Assembly (NCBI RefSeq): GCF_013694095.1
Contig: NZ_JACEFB010000003.1
Coordinates: 288,490-352,489, forward strand
Length of the DNA: 64,000 bases
DNA from: Thermogemmata fonticola
GTDB taxonomy: Bacteria > Planctomycetota > Planctomycetia > Gemmatales > Gemmataceae
Direction: 5' to 3'
Part shown: piece by piece, positions 27,953 through 37,800 of the stretch
Position numbering within the stretch: the stretch's first letter is position 1
Layout: each line of letters starts with the position of its first letter
Position numbers and translations under genes: made by a program
Notes under the pieces: generated by a model
Told to the model about the DNA's origin: nothing
What the model saw: only the letters and a program-made list of their open reading frames with translations
The model's database searches: none

Positions 27953-29203
27953 ATGCCGACCTATAAGTTTGAAGCTCTGGATGCCTCCGGAAACGAAATC
28001 AAGGATTCGATTGAGGCCGCCAATGAAGAGGAAGCTCAGGCCAAAGTCAAAAGCCGCGGCTACTTTGTGACCAAATTGGCCGTGGTGACCACCGGCGGCA
28101 AAGCGGCCAAAGGAAAGAAGAAAAAGACGGGGAAAAGTCGCAAGACGTTCACCATCGGCCGCGTCAAGCAAAAGATGTTGGTCACCTTCACCCGCCAATT
28201 TTCCACTCTCATCGACGCCGGCTTGCCCGTCCTCCGTTCCCTCCGCATCCTGGAACGCCAGATGAAGCCGAGCGTGCTGAAAAACGCCCTTATTGACATC
28301 GTCGATGATGTGGAATCCGGCTCCTCCCTCTCCGATGCCATGGCCAAGCAACCGAAGTGCTTCAGCAAGCTCTACGTGAACATGGTCAAGGCGGGCGAGG
28401 CGGGTGGCGCCTTGGAAGTCATCCTCCAGCGCCTGGCGGACTTTCTCGAAAAAGCCCAGAGCCTCAAAGGCAAAATCATCGGCGCTATGGTCTATCCGGC
28501 CGTGGTCATCGCCGTGGCCATTGGCATCCTCACCTTTATCATGGTGGCCATCATCCCCAAGTTCAAAAAGATCTTCGACGAATTCGGCATGACTCTCCCC
28601 TGGGCCACCCAGAAACTCATTGCCATCTCCAACTGGATGTCGGAATACTGGTGGACGATCCCCCTCTTTCCGATGGGATTGTACTTGCTGGCCAAACTCC
28701 TCCGCCTGACCCGATGGGGCAACTACGCCTTAGACCGCGCCTTACTCTGGATACCCATCATTGGGGAACTCGTGGAAAAAACCATTGTAGCTAGAACCAT
28801 GCGCACGTTGGGGACGCTGGTCAGTTCCGGCGTCCCGATTTTGGAAGCCTTGACCATTGTCAAGGAAACCTCGAACAACGCCGTCTTCGAGCGGATGTTC
28901 CAGAGAGTTTTTGAATCCGTCCGCGAGGGGGATACAATAGCTGACCCGATGCGGGAATCCCGGCTGGTGGACGACATGGTCGTCAACATGATCGAAGTCG
29001 GCGAGGAGACCGGCGATCTGGATACGATGCTCTACAAAATCGCCGACTTCTACGACGAATGGGTGGACAACCTCGTCAAGTCCCTCTTGTCGTTGCTAGA
29101 ACCGATCATGATCGTCTTCCTGGGGTTCACCATCGGGGCCATCGTAATTTCGCTCTTCCTGCCCTTGATCAAGCTGTTGGAAGGCTTGAGCAAGAGCGGC
29201 TGA
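27953..29203 (+). CDS. Inner-membrane platform protein (GspF/PilC)
   Basis: 416 residues from ATG 27953 (gagg 8 bases upstream). It begins PTYKFEALDASGNEI as GspF/PilC proteins do. Two repeated T2SSF helical domains are visible: FTRQFSTLIDAGLPVLRSLRILE ... VESGSSLSDAM (about 78-130) and ARTMRTLGTLVSSGVPILEALTIVKE ... EGDTIADPM (about 280-340). Three membrane segments lie at about 175-200, 225-248 and 380-405. The protein couples the cytoplasmic ATPase to pilin assembly. It is 165 bases after the second ATPase gene and 60 bases before the first pilin gene, fitting one transcript. Confidence 0.92.
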   Translation: MPTYKFEALDASGNEIKDSIEAANEEEAQAKVKSRGYFVTKLAVVTTGGKAAKGKKKKTGKSRKTFTIGRVKQKMLVTFTRQFSTLIDAGLPVLRSLRILERQMKPSVLKNALIDIVDDVESGSSLSDAMAKQPKCFSKLYVNMVKAGEAGGALEVILQRLADFLEKAQSLKGKIIGAMVYPAVVIAVAIGILTFIMVAIIPKFKKIFDEFGMTLPWATQKLIAISNWMSEYWWTIPLFPMGLYLLAKLLRLTRWGNYALDRALLWIPIIGELVEKTIVARTMRTLGTLVSSGVPILEALTIVKETSNNAVFERMFQRVFESVREGDTIADPMRESRLVDDMVVNMIEVGEETGDLDTMLYKIADFYDEWVDNLVKSLLSLLEPIMIVFLGFTIGAIVISLFLPLIKLLEGLSKSG

Positions 29204-29263
29204 CAGAGACGCGGCATAGTAGCAGTAGCAAACTTGACCCGGTCTTCTCGAGGAGCACGGACC

Positions 29264-30073
29264 ATGTCCAGGCGTATTCCGATCCGCCAGGCTTTTACGC
29301 TTGTCGAGTTGCTCGTAGTGATCGCGATCATCTCGATCCTGATGGGCCTGCTGATGGCAGCCGTCCAGAAGGTCCGCGATTCCAGCTTCCGTGCCGAAAA
29401 TACCGACCGCATCTCCCAGATCAACGCGGCGGTCGCTCTGGCTAAAGCCAAAGGCGGCATGGATTACGTCTGGAGTGGCACTTTTCGGTTACGTTCCTCC
29501 TATAGCCCAAATGATCCCGAAGTAGACCTGCTCAAGCGCATGTTTCCGCAAATGGATTTGACCAACAACGGGCTGCCGACCAGCGCCCAAGCGGATTTGA
29601 ATCCCAATCAAGCCCTGCTCTTCCTTCTTACGGGTGGGACTCCTCTCAACTACATGGGGTTCTCGAACAATCCCCGGCAGCCCTTCGCCCCCCCTTCCGT
29701 GCCAGGAGAGACACGGAAAGGACCGTGGCTGCAAGTCACTCCCAAAATGCTTCAACCCGGTCCTAACGGCCACGCTCAACTGGTAGATCCTTGGAACACG
29801 CCGTACATTGTGTTCGCGGCGACCAAAGGCAAGCCGAACAACTACGCGACCAACATGGATGGTACCCCTCAGGTCTGGCCCACAGGAACGGTGACAGTCA
29901 CGCCTTACCAATCGGGCGGCAAGTATCTCAACGAGAGCAGCTTTCAATTGATCTCCGCGGGGCGGAACCAGCTTTTTGGCCCCGGCGGCACCGACTTCCC
30001 AGCCACGACATGGGAAGGTTACGACGACCAAGCCAATTTCAGCCGCTCGATACTACGTGCAGGCTTCAATTGA
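29264..30073 (+). CDS. Major pseudopilin-like protein (GspG-like)
   Basis: 269 residues from ATG 29264, chosen because gaggag lies 8 bases upstream; a start at 29234 lacks one. The N-terminus RRIPIRQAFTLVELLVVIAIISIL is a class III prepilin signal, here without the usual Gly before the Phe (cleavage would fall after Ala if FTLVE is position 1-5). Glu5 is present. The mature part has DTDFP-like and WNTPYIVFAATKG segments that recall the GspG C-terminal region (LLDPWGNPY-type: LVDPWNTPYIVF). It is nearly twice the length of a usual GspG. It lies directly after the platform gene. Confidence 0.82.
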   Translation: MSRRIPIRQAFTLVELLVVIAIISILMGLLMAAVQKVRDSSFRAENTDRISQINAAVALAKAKGGMDYVWSGTFRLRSSYSPNDPEVDLLKRMFPQMDLTNNGLPTSAQADLNPNQALLFLLTGGTPLNYMGFSNNPRQPFAPPSVPGETRKGPWLQVTPKMLQPGPNGHAQLVDPWNTPYIVFAATKGKPNNYATNMDGTPQVWPTGTVTVTPYQSGGKYLNESSFQLISAGRNQLFGPGGTDFPATTWEGYDDQANFSRSILRAGFN

Positions 30074-30094
30074 GTGCCATGTGAGGACGCAACC

Positions 30095-30961
30095 ATGATG
30101 GCTTCCCGCCGCAATGCCTTCAGTTTGGTGGAGCTGTTGGTGGTCATCGCGATCCTGGCCGTTCTGGCAGGACTGACCATGAGCGGCGTCGGATATGTGC
30201 GTATCCGCCAACAATACCGCTCCAGTGAACAGACAGTTTACAAACTTCAGGAAGCCTTGGACCAACATGTCAAAGCTCTCACCGAGCAGGTGCGCAAGGA
30301 AAGACTCACGCGCAGTTCAGCGTTCACCCAATTGCTCCCCTACTGCGTGAACGACGAGGATCGGGCGGAAGCCCTGCTCCTGTACTGTCGCCTGCGCCAT
30401 ACCTTCCCGGTCACGTTCGCCGAAGCACGAAGCAACCTGACCATCCCCGCAGCGGGAATTAATTGGCCCCCTCACACTGCCTATGCGGATTTGCCGCCCA
30501 GCATCAGCGGTCTCCCCGAACAGGAAGCTGCCGCCTTGCTCTACAAAGCCCTTTCCCGCCTCGGTACGGGGGGAGCCAATTTCGCCAGCGACGATGTGAT
30601 GAACGCCGCTCAAGCCGACATTGCCATCAATAACGGAACGGTCCGGGTTTTTACGGACTTTTGGGGAACTCCCATTATTCTGGGGCGCTTCTATAGCTCG
30701 CCCGAACTGAATGCCCCGCCGTATATCAACCCCAAGCCCGGCTCACACGATCCCTTCGATCCCTTGGGCAAACTCGCCGACCCGAATTGGACCAACCGAG
30801 CGGATGCGCAAACCCGCTTAGGGGTCGTCTTTGATGCCAACAACAAAGTGTTGACCGTCATCTCCTTAGGACGCGATCGAATCTTCGGATCCAATGACGA
30901 TATTTTGGGGTATCGCCTCCGGCAATTGGGAGCCAGAGGAGGTAACCCGTCCGCCCAGTAA
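30095..30961 (+). CDS. Second prepilin-like protein (GspG-type N-terminus)
   Basis: 288 residues from ATG 30095; the adjacent ATG at 30098 is equally possible. It begins MMASRRNAFSLVELLVVIAILAVL, a prepilin signal with Glu5 of the mature chain. The helix continues with basic and polar residues (RIRQQYRSSEQTVYKLQEALDQHVKAL). The C-terminal part has FTDFWGTPIILGRFY and VLTVISLGRDRIFGSNDD, patterns seen in GspG-like pseudopilins (WGTPI and SLGxDG/DR). Only 21 bases separate it from the previous gene, so it is a likely co-transcribed paralogue. Confidence 0.8.
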   Translation: MMASRRNAFSLVELLVVIAILAVLAGLTMSGVGYVRIRQQYRSSEQTVYKLQEALDQHVKALTEQVRKERLTRSSAFTQLLPYCVNDEDRAEALLLYCRLRHTFPVTFAEARSNLTIPAAGINWPPHTAYADLPPSISGLPEQEAAALLYKALSRLGTGGANFASDDVMNAAQADIAINNGTVRVFTDFWGTPIILGRFYSSPELNAPPYINPKPGSHDPFDPLGKLADPNWTNRADAQTRLGVVFDANNKVLTVISLGRDRIFGSNDDILGYRLRQLGARGGNPSAQ

Positions 30962-31095
30962 AAGTACTTGGCACTGAAAAGTTGTATTTAGCCTCGGAAT
31001 TGGAAACAAAGGGGACATGCATTGGACAGGTGAAGGGGGGATTCGGTAGGGTGTCACACCACGAGCTGCACATGACATCTCAGGAGTTCTCGATT

Positions 31096-32187
31096 ATGAG
31101 CGGTCACAAGCGAGCGCGATTGCACTGTGTGGCTCAGGAGTCAGCAGGAGCAGCTTCCACCTTGGGGCGGCGGGGGTTCACTCTCATCGAACTGCTGGTG
31201 GTCATGGCGCTGATCGTGTCCGTGGCGGCGGTGGCTTTGATGGTCGTCCCTGCGGCTCTGGAACGCGACCGGACCGTCGATGCCGTCAATCAAATTCAAA
31301 ATATGCTGCAAATTGCCCAGGCCCGAGCCATGCGGGATGGCCGACCTCATGGAGTCCGCCTCATCCTCGATTCCACTCAGCCTAACCTGCTGTTTGCAAC
31401 TTCGCTGCAATACATCGAAGTGCCCCCCCTCCTGCTCCCCAACCCCGATCCCACCCTCTTACCCAGTGCGCCCTACATTCGGTTTCTCTATTCATACGAC
31501 AACAGCGGAGCCATTGTTAACCGCCGCTGCCAATTGGTCAATGTGCCGACCGCTTTGTTGACCTTCAGCCCCCAACAGCGATTGCTCCTCGTCCTCCCTG
31601 TCTTGGGAACGTGGAATGATATCATTTCTGTCACCCCCGTTGGGAGCAATGTCCTGGAATTGGGTTTGCGTCATTATCCCGATGAAGTTCTGGGAGCAGC
31701 GGGTCTTCCTTCGGGAACCGCAGCGACCGACGTGGAAATCTACCGCACCTATCATTTTGGCATTCTCCGGGCACCTCAGCCGCTTCTGGGCGAACCGATC
31801 GTCCGGCTCCCCTCGCGCACGTGTATTGATTTGTCGCCAGGGTTATCCATTCCGGATGCTTCGAGCCTGCCCGCAGGTACTGACTATGATCTGATCTTCA
31901 TACCCAGCGGGCAGTTGTCTCCCTACGGTGCCAATCGGGGAGCAGGCCATGTGTTTCTGTGGGTGCGCGATCCAAACAAACCGGAAGGAAGTGGACAAAT
32001 GGCTCCCGGCAACTACGGCGGAGTCACGACTCCGGCATTCCTGGACGCCTTGCGGCGAGGGGGAGAGCAAATGATCGTGGCCATCAAGGCCAGCTCGGGC
32101 GCTATCGGAGCAGCACCGGTCTACTGGCCGGATAGCACCAGTACCGATCTCCACAAGTTTGCCCGCGAAGCCATCCAGAACCAATAG
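31096..32187 (+). CDS. Pseudopilin, GspH-like
   Basis: 363 residues from ATG 31096, supported by aggag 9 bases upstream; the frame is open to 30982 but that leader is unlikely. A 24-residue pre-sequence ends in RRG before FTLIELLVVMALIVSVAAVALMV. Glu5 is present and the Gly at -1 is normal. VNQIQNMLQIAQARAMRDGRPHGVRL, just after the helix, resembles the GspH/FimT pattern LxxaRseAixrgxxV. The remainder is a large beta-rich domain without recognised motif. It is third of the pilin-like series, the H position in a G-H-I-J-K order. Confidence 0.82.
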   Translation: MSGHKRARLHCVAQESAGAASTLGRRGFTLIELLVVMALIVSVAAVALMVVPAALERDRTVDAVNQIQNMLQIAQARAMRDGRPHGVRLILDSTQPNLLFATSLQYIEVPPLLLPNPDPTLLPSAPYIRFLYSYDNSGAIVNRRCQLVNVPTALLTFSPQQRLLLVLPVLGTWNDIISVTPVGSNVLELGLRHYPDEVLGAAGLPSGTAATDVEIYRTYHFGILRAPQPLLGEPIVRLPSRTCIDLSPGLSIPDASSLPAGTDYDLIFIPSGQLSPYGANRGAGHVFLWVRDPNKPEGSGQMAPGNYGGVTTPAFLDALRRGGEQMIVAIKASSGAIGAAPVYWPDSTSTDLHKFAREAIQNQ

Positions 32188-32390
32188 GATATCGGATTGT
32201 GCTGTTTCTGGCCCCTGGCCCACGAGAGACAGACCGCGAAAAACCGCGGAATTTCCAGGGAAAAAACCACCGGCAGCGAAAAATTGGTGGATGGCATATC
32301 CGGCCGAATAATACCTAGCAGCCACGGCTCCGCCTCTGTTCCCGTCCCGGAGCGTCGTGTGGCGAGCCGATCATCCAGAGGGATGCCGCC

Positions 32391-33329
32391 ATGTACCTGC
32401 GCAAGGGTTTGTCGCTGGTCGAAGTCCTGACGGCGATCTTTATCATGGGTCTGGGGGTGATCTCGATTCTAACCCTCTTCCCCTTGGGAGCCATGCGGAT
32501 GGGTCAGGCCTTCCGCGATGAGCGGAGCGCCCTGGCTGCCTACAATGCCGACCAGTTTTTCCGATCGTATTGGAAAACCTACGTGGTCGAAGCTACCACC
32601 CCTGACCCTTTCTTCTCGGCTCTCGATCAACCCGCCCTTGGCATGCCTCCCTGCTTACCGCATGAGGCAAGTTACCCCGTCGTTGTAGACCCGATGGGTT
32701 ACTTGGCTCGTGCCGGCCAGCAGAATCAGAATTGGCTCGGCGACACACCAACTCTCACGCGCATCCCGCGGTGCAACTTGAAAATCGTTGGCAATAATCC
32801 TCTCGCTGCCTTGGCGCTGTGCAGTTTACGGGACGGAGTCGTGGCCGACGACAACGGCAATCCCCTGCCGGATCGCGAGTTGCGCTACAACTTCCTCTGG
32901 GTGGTGCAACGGCCGACCAATGCGAACCGCTATTATGCGAACTTGACTGTCGTGGTCTTCGACCGCCGGGCCCACATGTACGCCCCACCGGGAAGCGAGC
33001 AGGTCTTTCATGGAATCACTTTTGCTCCTGGTCAAACACGTCTGGTTCTGCTGCCTCGGAATCAAGTAGAAATCCGCAGCGGCGACTGGATTATGGATGC
33101 CACCGTTTACGACCCGACGAGCGGCATCACCCTGGGCCGTCCCGGCATGCGGCACGCCCATTTCTACCGAGTATCGGCGATCACAGAAACAGTCGGGGGA
33201 ACCCAATTGGAAGTCCAACCGCCCCTGCGAACCCCCGCCGATGGCAACCCTGCATCTTACTTGGGAACACTCGTTCTACTGCGGGGAGTTTCAGGGGTTT
33301 TCATCCGGAGTCCTCTAACTGGGAACTGA
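32391..33329 (+). CDS. Pseudopilin, GspI/PilV-like
   Basis: 312 residues from ATG 32391 (agaggg about 8 bases upstream). The very short pre-sequence MYLRKG is followed by LSLVEVLTAIFIMGLGVISILTLFPLGAMRMG; Glu5 is present. A short basic leader and the sequence GLSLVEVLxAxxIxxxG are typical of GspI/PilV minor pilins. The rest (about 280 residues) is longer than the approximately 120 of GspI and has a beta-rich region with SGDWIMDATVYDP. Gene spacing is 203 bases upstream and 205 bases downstream. Confidence 0.8.
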   Translation: MYLRKGLSLVEVLTAIFIMGLGVISILTLFPLGAMRMGQAFRDERSALAAYNADQFFRSYWKTYVVEATTPDPFFSALDQPALGMPPCLPHEASYPVVVDPMGYLARAGQQNQNWLGDTPTLTRIPRCNLKIVGNNPLAALALCSLRDGVVADDNGNPLPDRELRYNFLWVVQRPTNANRYYANLTVVVFDRRAHMYAPPGSEQVFHGITFAPGQTRLVLLPRNQVEIRSGDWIMDATVYDPTSGITLGRPGMRHAHFYRVSAITETVGGTQLEVQPPLRTPADGNPASYLGTLVLLRGVSGVFIRSPLTGN

Positions 33330-33534
33330 ATTCCCAAGACCTGGAATCATAGGGCACCTGTGGCCACAGGACAGTAGAGGCTCACGAATCCTGGAACACG
33401 AACACGAGCTTTGCGGGAACCCTGCCATGCAAGAGCGCGATATTCACCAATCGATGGTCATCACCGGGCACTCCCATATCGGGGAATCCCATTCCCATCC
33501 CTGCTTCCCTTCGCCTGTTCGTGAGGAGACTCCC

Positions 33535-34746
33535 ATGATCCGCAACAGGAATCGGCATCGCCGGGGGGGCTATACCCTCGTGGAAGTGATGGTCGCCTTG
33601 GGCTTGTCCGTCTTGACCATGTGGATTCTGGCGGAGGCCTTCCGCATCGGCTTGGAGATGATCGGTCAAGCCCGCGCCCAGGCCCAACTGATGACCCAAC
33701 TCAGCGCGGTGGGGAACATCCTCCATCGGGACTTGGTGGTGGCCCACCCGTTTCTTCCCGATGACAATCGCCCCAATCGGGGGTTGCGCCTGAGCGATCA
33801 GCGACTGGATCGCCTCACCGCCAGCGGTCAGGGGTGGACGCCTCCCCCCGGCGGTTTTTTCCGCATCATCAGCCCCGACTCGACGATCGTGCAAACCGAC
33901 TCGGAAGGGTTGAATATCTACTCCGCTACGAACCACGCCTTGCATTTCACCGCCATCCTACCGGATAACGACAGCGATCCTTACCATGTTCAAGTGGATT
34001 ATGGCCCCGCCGGCATTCAGGTTGTTCAAAGTCGGGCGGCCGAGATCGCCTACTTCCTCGCTGACACAGGAAATGTCACCGGAGCTGGCGGCTTGCCTCT
34101 CTACAACCTCATGCGCCGCCAACGCCTGGTGGCCGTCGATGATAACAGCCGCGCAAAACTCTGGGCGCCTTCAGGGGGTGTCGTCCCTGTGAATTACACC
34201 AGTTTGATTGCCAGCGACCTGGTCAAGGGACCGTGGACCCTTCAGGAAATTCGCCACCCGTCGCGGCGACTTCCTTTGAGTCCTGTTACCATACCCGTTT
34301 CCCCCAGTGGAAGTCCTTACCCGCTCGTCCTTCCTGTGACTGACGCTGTGAACTACGGCACGGACATTTTGTTATCCAATGTCCTCTCGTTCGAGGTTCG
34401 CGTGAACTGGGATCCCAATCCGGACCTCGCCCTTAATAGCTCGCTCCCACCTCGTGGATTGGCGCAGGGGAATACCGAGTTTCCCTACGACAACCTTGGC
34501 TCCGCTAATCCTAGTCAACCTATCCCTGGCCTCAACCTCGGTCGTAACTCCACTCTGCCGGCGACCTTCGATACTTGGCACGACGAGACCGGCTGGACCA
34601 CCGGCCCGAATGCGGCCTTTAGCACTAGCAATTCTCCGGGGCCTCTGCCGCTAGCCATCCGGGTGAAAGGGATTCAAATCACCATCCGGGTGTTCGATCC
34701 GAAAACACGCTCGGTGCGGCAGAACACCTGGCGCTTCGCCCTGTGA
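33535..34746 (+). CDS. Pseudopilin, GspJ/PilW-like
   Basis: 403 residues from ATG 33535 with gaggag 8 bases upstream; a possible start at 33427 would add an unlikely His-rich leader. The pre-sequence MIRNRNRHRRGG precedes YTLVEVMVALGLSVLTMWILAEAFRIGLE. Glu5 is present. QLMTQLSAVGNILHRDL after the helix matches the GspJ/PilW pattern in which a helix leads to xxLxxDL. The C-terminus, VRVKGIQITIRVFDPKTRSVRQNTWRFAL, is also like GspJ/PilW ends (PxxVxVxLxxxDxxxxxxRxxxxxV). It is fifth in the series. Confidence 0.82.
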   Translation: MIRNRNRHRRGGYTLVEVMVALGLSVLTMWILAEAFRIGLEMIGQARAQAQLMTQLSAVGNILHRDLVVAHPFLPDDNRPNRGLRLSDQRLDRLTASGQGWTPPPGGFFRIISPDSTIVQTDSEGLNIYSATNHALHFTAILPDNDSDPYHVQVDYGPAGIQVVQSRAAEIAYFLADTGNVTGAGGLPLYNLMRRQRLVAVDDNSRAKLWAPSGGVVPVNYTSLIASDLVKGPWTLQEIRHPSRRLPLSPVTIPVSPSGSPYPLVLPVTDAVNYGTDILLSNVLSFEVRVNWDPNPDLALNSSLPPRGLAQGNTEFPYDNLGSANPSQPIPGLNLGRNSTLPATFDTWHDETGWTTGPNAAFSTSNSPGPLPLAIRVKGIQITIRVFDPKTRSVRQNTWRFAL

Positions 34747-34851
34747 TTGTGCCTGTGATTGTGAATGAGGAAACCTTTTCATTCGGGAAGAGGAAACTTT
34801 TGTCGATCCAAACGGAGATACTCTGGAAACCCATAACCTGGAGCATCCACC

Positions 34852-37800
34852 ATGTTGGCGAAAAACACAATGGGACAGAGAGTTGATCAGCGTCGTGGCG
34901 TATTGCTCATCGTGGTGCTCGCCATGTTGAGCTTGTTCGCGATAGTGGGCATCACCTTTGTCTTTTTCGCTGGCGGCAAGGCCGAGTATGCCCGCATCAC
35001 CGCGGAGATTCAAAATCCGGGAAATCTACAATTCCCAGACGATGGCAGCGCCGCCTTCAATGCCTTCCTGGCGAATTTGATCTTCCCGGCAGTAATGCCG
35101 ACCTCCACGGCTCCTGCGCCGAGCTATTTCAACGCCCTACGCGGCCATGACCTGACCACCCTCATGTACGGCGGCCAAACCGGGAGCACGCTCGCCTGGA
35201 GCGGCATCGGCTTGTTCGATGAAGCCGTCGCGGCACCGGAATACGCAGGACTCAATCGCCGCCAGATTGTCAACTTCACCCTCTTCCCCGGCATGAACCT
35301 GATGGTGGACCCCGAATATTCCAATCCAGCAGGACGACCGGTCGGGGGACCGCCGGCTGGTACCTACATCCCGAAAAACGCCTCTTACACCTATCCGGAT
35401 GTCAACAACTACTTCCTCGCCGCCATTTGCCCCGCCACCGGGGAAGTACTCCTGCCCTCCTTCCATCGTCCCCAGCTTTTCGGCTCCCTTGATCCGAGCA
35501 ACCCCAACTGGACCAATCCCCAAGGTAAATTTTTGACTCTGCGTCCGCGGCCGGCGGAGCATCCGAATTTCCCCCGCGTACCACCAAACGCCGATGGCAG
35601 TTACACGGGTGATGTTTGCAACCTGCGGGGTGGCGTCGGTCCATGGAAGAACGACAGCTTATGGATGGACATCGGGCTGGCAGCCATCACCGGTCCAGAT
35701 GGGAAGCGTTACAAGCCGTTGGTGGCACCGCTGATTGTTGACCTGGACGGTCTGCTGAACTTGAGCGTCCACGGGAACGTGTTGGGGGCCGGAGGCGTAC
35801 ACCGGTCCGGCAGCGGGTTCGGACCATGGGAGGTCAGCCTGGAGCGAGCCTTCGGTGCTTTCGGCGGTAATGTTGCAGAAGCTCGCAACCTGATCAATGT
35901 TCGGAACGCCACTTTGGCCAACCGCGCCGGGGCTGGACAGCGGGCGTTTGCTCCGCCTCCGCTGTTGGGTATCAATAATGCTATTCCAGCGTGCTCATCT
36001 GTTGCGTGGGCTGGCTTGAGCGGCGCTGGCGCTCTACTCCTACCGGGACAGGGCGGCGCTGGCCTATTCCGCGATGCGCCGGCCTACAGCAACGGCTACG
36101 ATAGCCACAACAACCCGTATCCCCGCCATCCCTACCTGTACCACCCGGCTGAATGGCCCAAGGCACCCAATAGTACCAATCCCCGGGCCTTCAGTCTGCC
36201 CGATCTCAAGCTGCTCCATTTCGCCTATGCAGCGGGTCCGGCTTACTACGACAGCCTGGAAGTAGGAACTCATGCTTCAACGACCCTGCGTTCCGGTGGT
36301 ATCGGCTTCCCTGCCACGGTCATTGGTCAGACCACGCCCAACCCCTACCGCCGGGATCCACCCCACCGCAACCGGATGATTTTCACCACCTATTCGTATG
36401 CGTTGGACCGCCCCGGCGGTTTGGGCTACGCCTTCACCGGGACGAACCTTGTGGCCAATCCGTTGGCGAACTTGCCACCGCTGAATTTGAGCCGCCCGCT
36501 GGCCGACTACCGCAACGACGTGAGCCAGCCATTGAGTCCGAGCAACATCGGCAACGCCGCCCAGGCTCAGGCTGACCGGCAGCAATTGGCCCGCGACATT
36601 TTCGTCCGCCTGGTGGCTGCGATCAATCCGTTCCTGATCGCCACCTACAATCCTGCCAACGGCCAGTACACCTTCGCCCCCAGTGTAACGCCGGGATCGC
36701 CTGAGTATACGATGCTGCGTCAAGCAGCCCAACTGGCTGTCAACATCGTCGACTACATCGACAACGACGATATCATGACGCCCCTGCCTTGGGATCCCAA
36801 TACGCCTGGGGAGGTGGTCTACGGAGTAGAAAAACCGCGGCTGATCATCAACGAGGTTTACGCCGAAGCAGTCAATGACCCGGCCGACCCGACATTCGGT
36901 GTCGTGCCTATGATGGCAAACAATCCAGTCCACGTTCGCTTCTGGATCGAACTGCAGAATCCCACCAGCACGCCATATCCTGCGGGCACAAACGGCGCCC
37001 TCGGCGATGGCTCCGTCCCGCTCCGCTTGCCGGATACCGCGCCGGGCTACAGCGTCTACCGCCTGGAGATTGTTCAGAATGCGGGAGGCAAAGTCAGCCT
37101 TGCCCTGCGAGATCCGGCTGCCAGTGCAAGCAATAACCGGGGTGAGCCGGGCGTCTTACCGCAGATCCTATTTGACTTTAGCCCGGCTGACGGCACCCCT
37201 CTACAGCGTATCGGTCCGGCTAACGGCAACCCTGATGGCGGAATCGTCGTTTGTGCCGCGAACGTGCCCCGTGTGCACGCGGCTAGTGAGTTCAATCCGA
37301 ATTTCCCCGCTGGAACCCCTGTGATCCACGCCGCACCCACCGGTGCACCTAATGCCTTGGCCTATACCTATCCGCTGAACCAAGCTCTGAACAACAACAC
37401 TCTTAATCCACTGCTCAAGGACCATGTCGTCCTGCTCCGCCGATTGGCCAACCCATACATGCCACATGATGTTACCACCAACCCCTACATCACGGTCGAC
37501 TTCATGGATCATGTGCCGGCCTTCGACGCCATCCAGCGCGAGCAAGGTGCGATCCTCGACCGCAATGTCAAGCAGTGGAACGGCATGGCGGTGCAACCAG
37601 GGTATGATCCGGTGGATCTGCCTGCTGCGGGTGATCCGATAGTCCGCCGCCACTCCTTGGGCAAGGTGCAACCGTTGGCTGGTCAATGTAATCCGCAGCC
37701 TCCCGCTGCTAATGCGGACTATCCCACTTATGCCTTCCCCGCTTCGCTGGTTGTCGCTCAGAATCTGAATCCTGCCAATCCGCAGCCCGGGGTCCGACAC

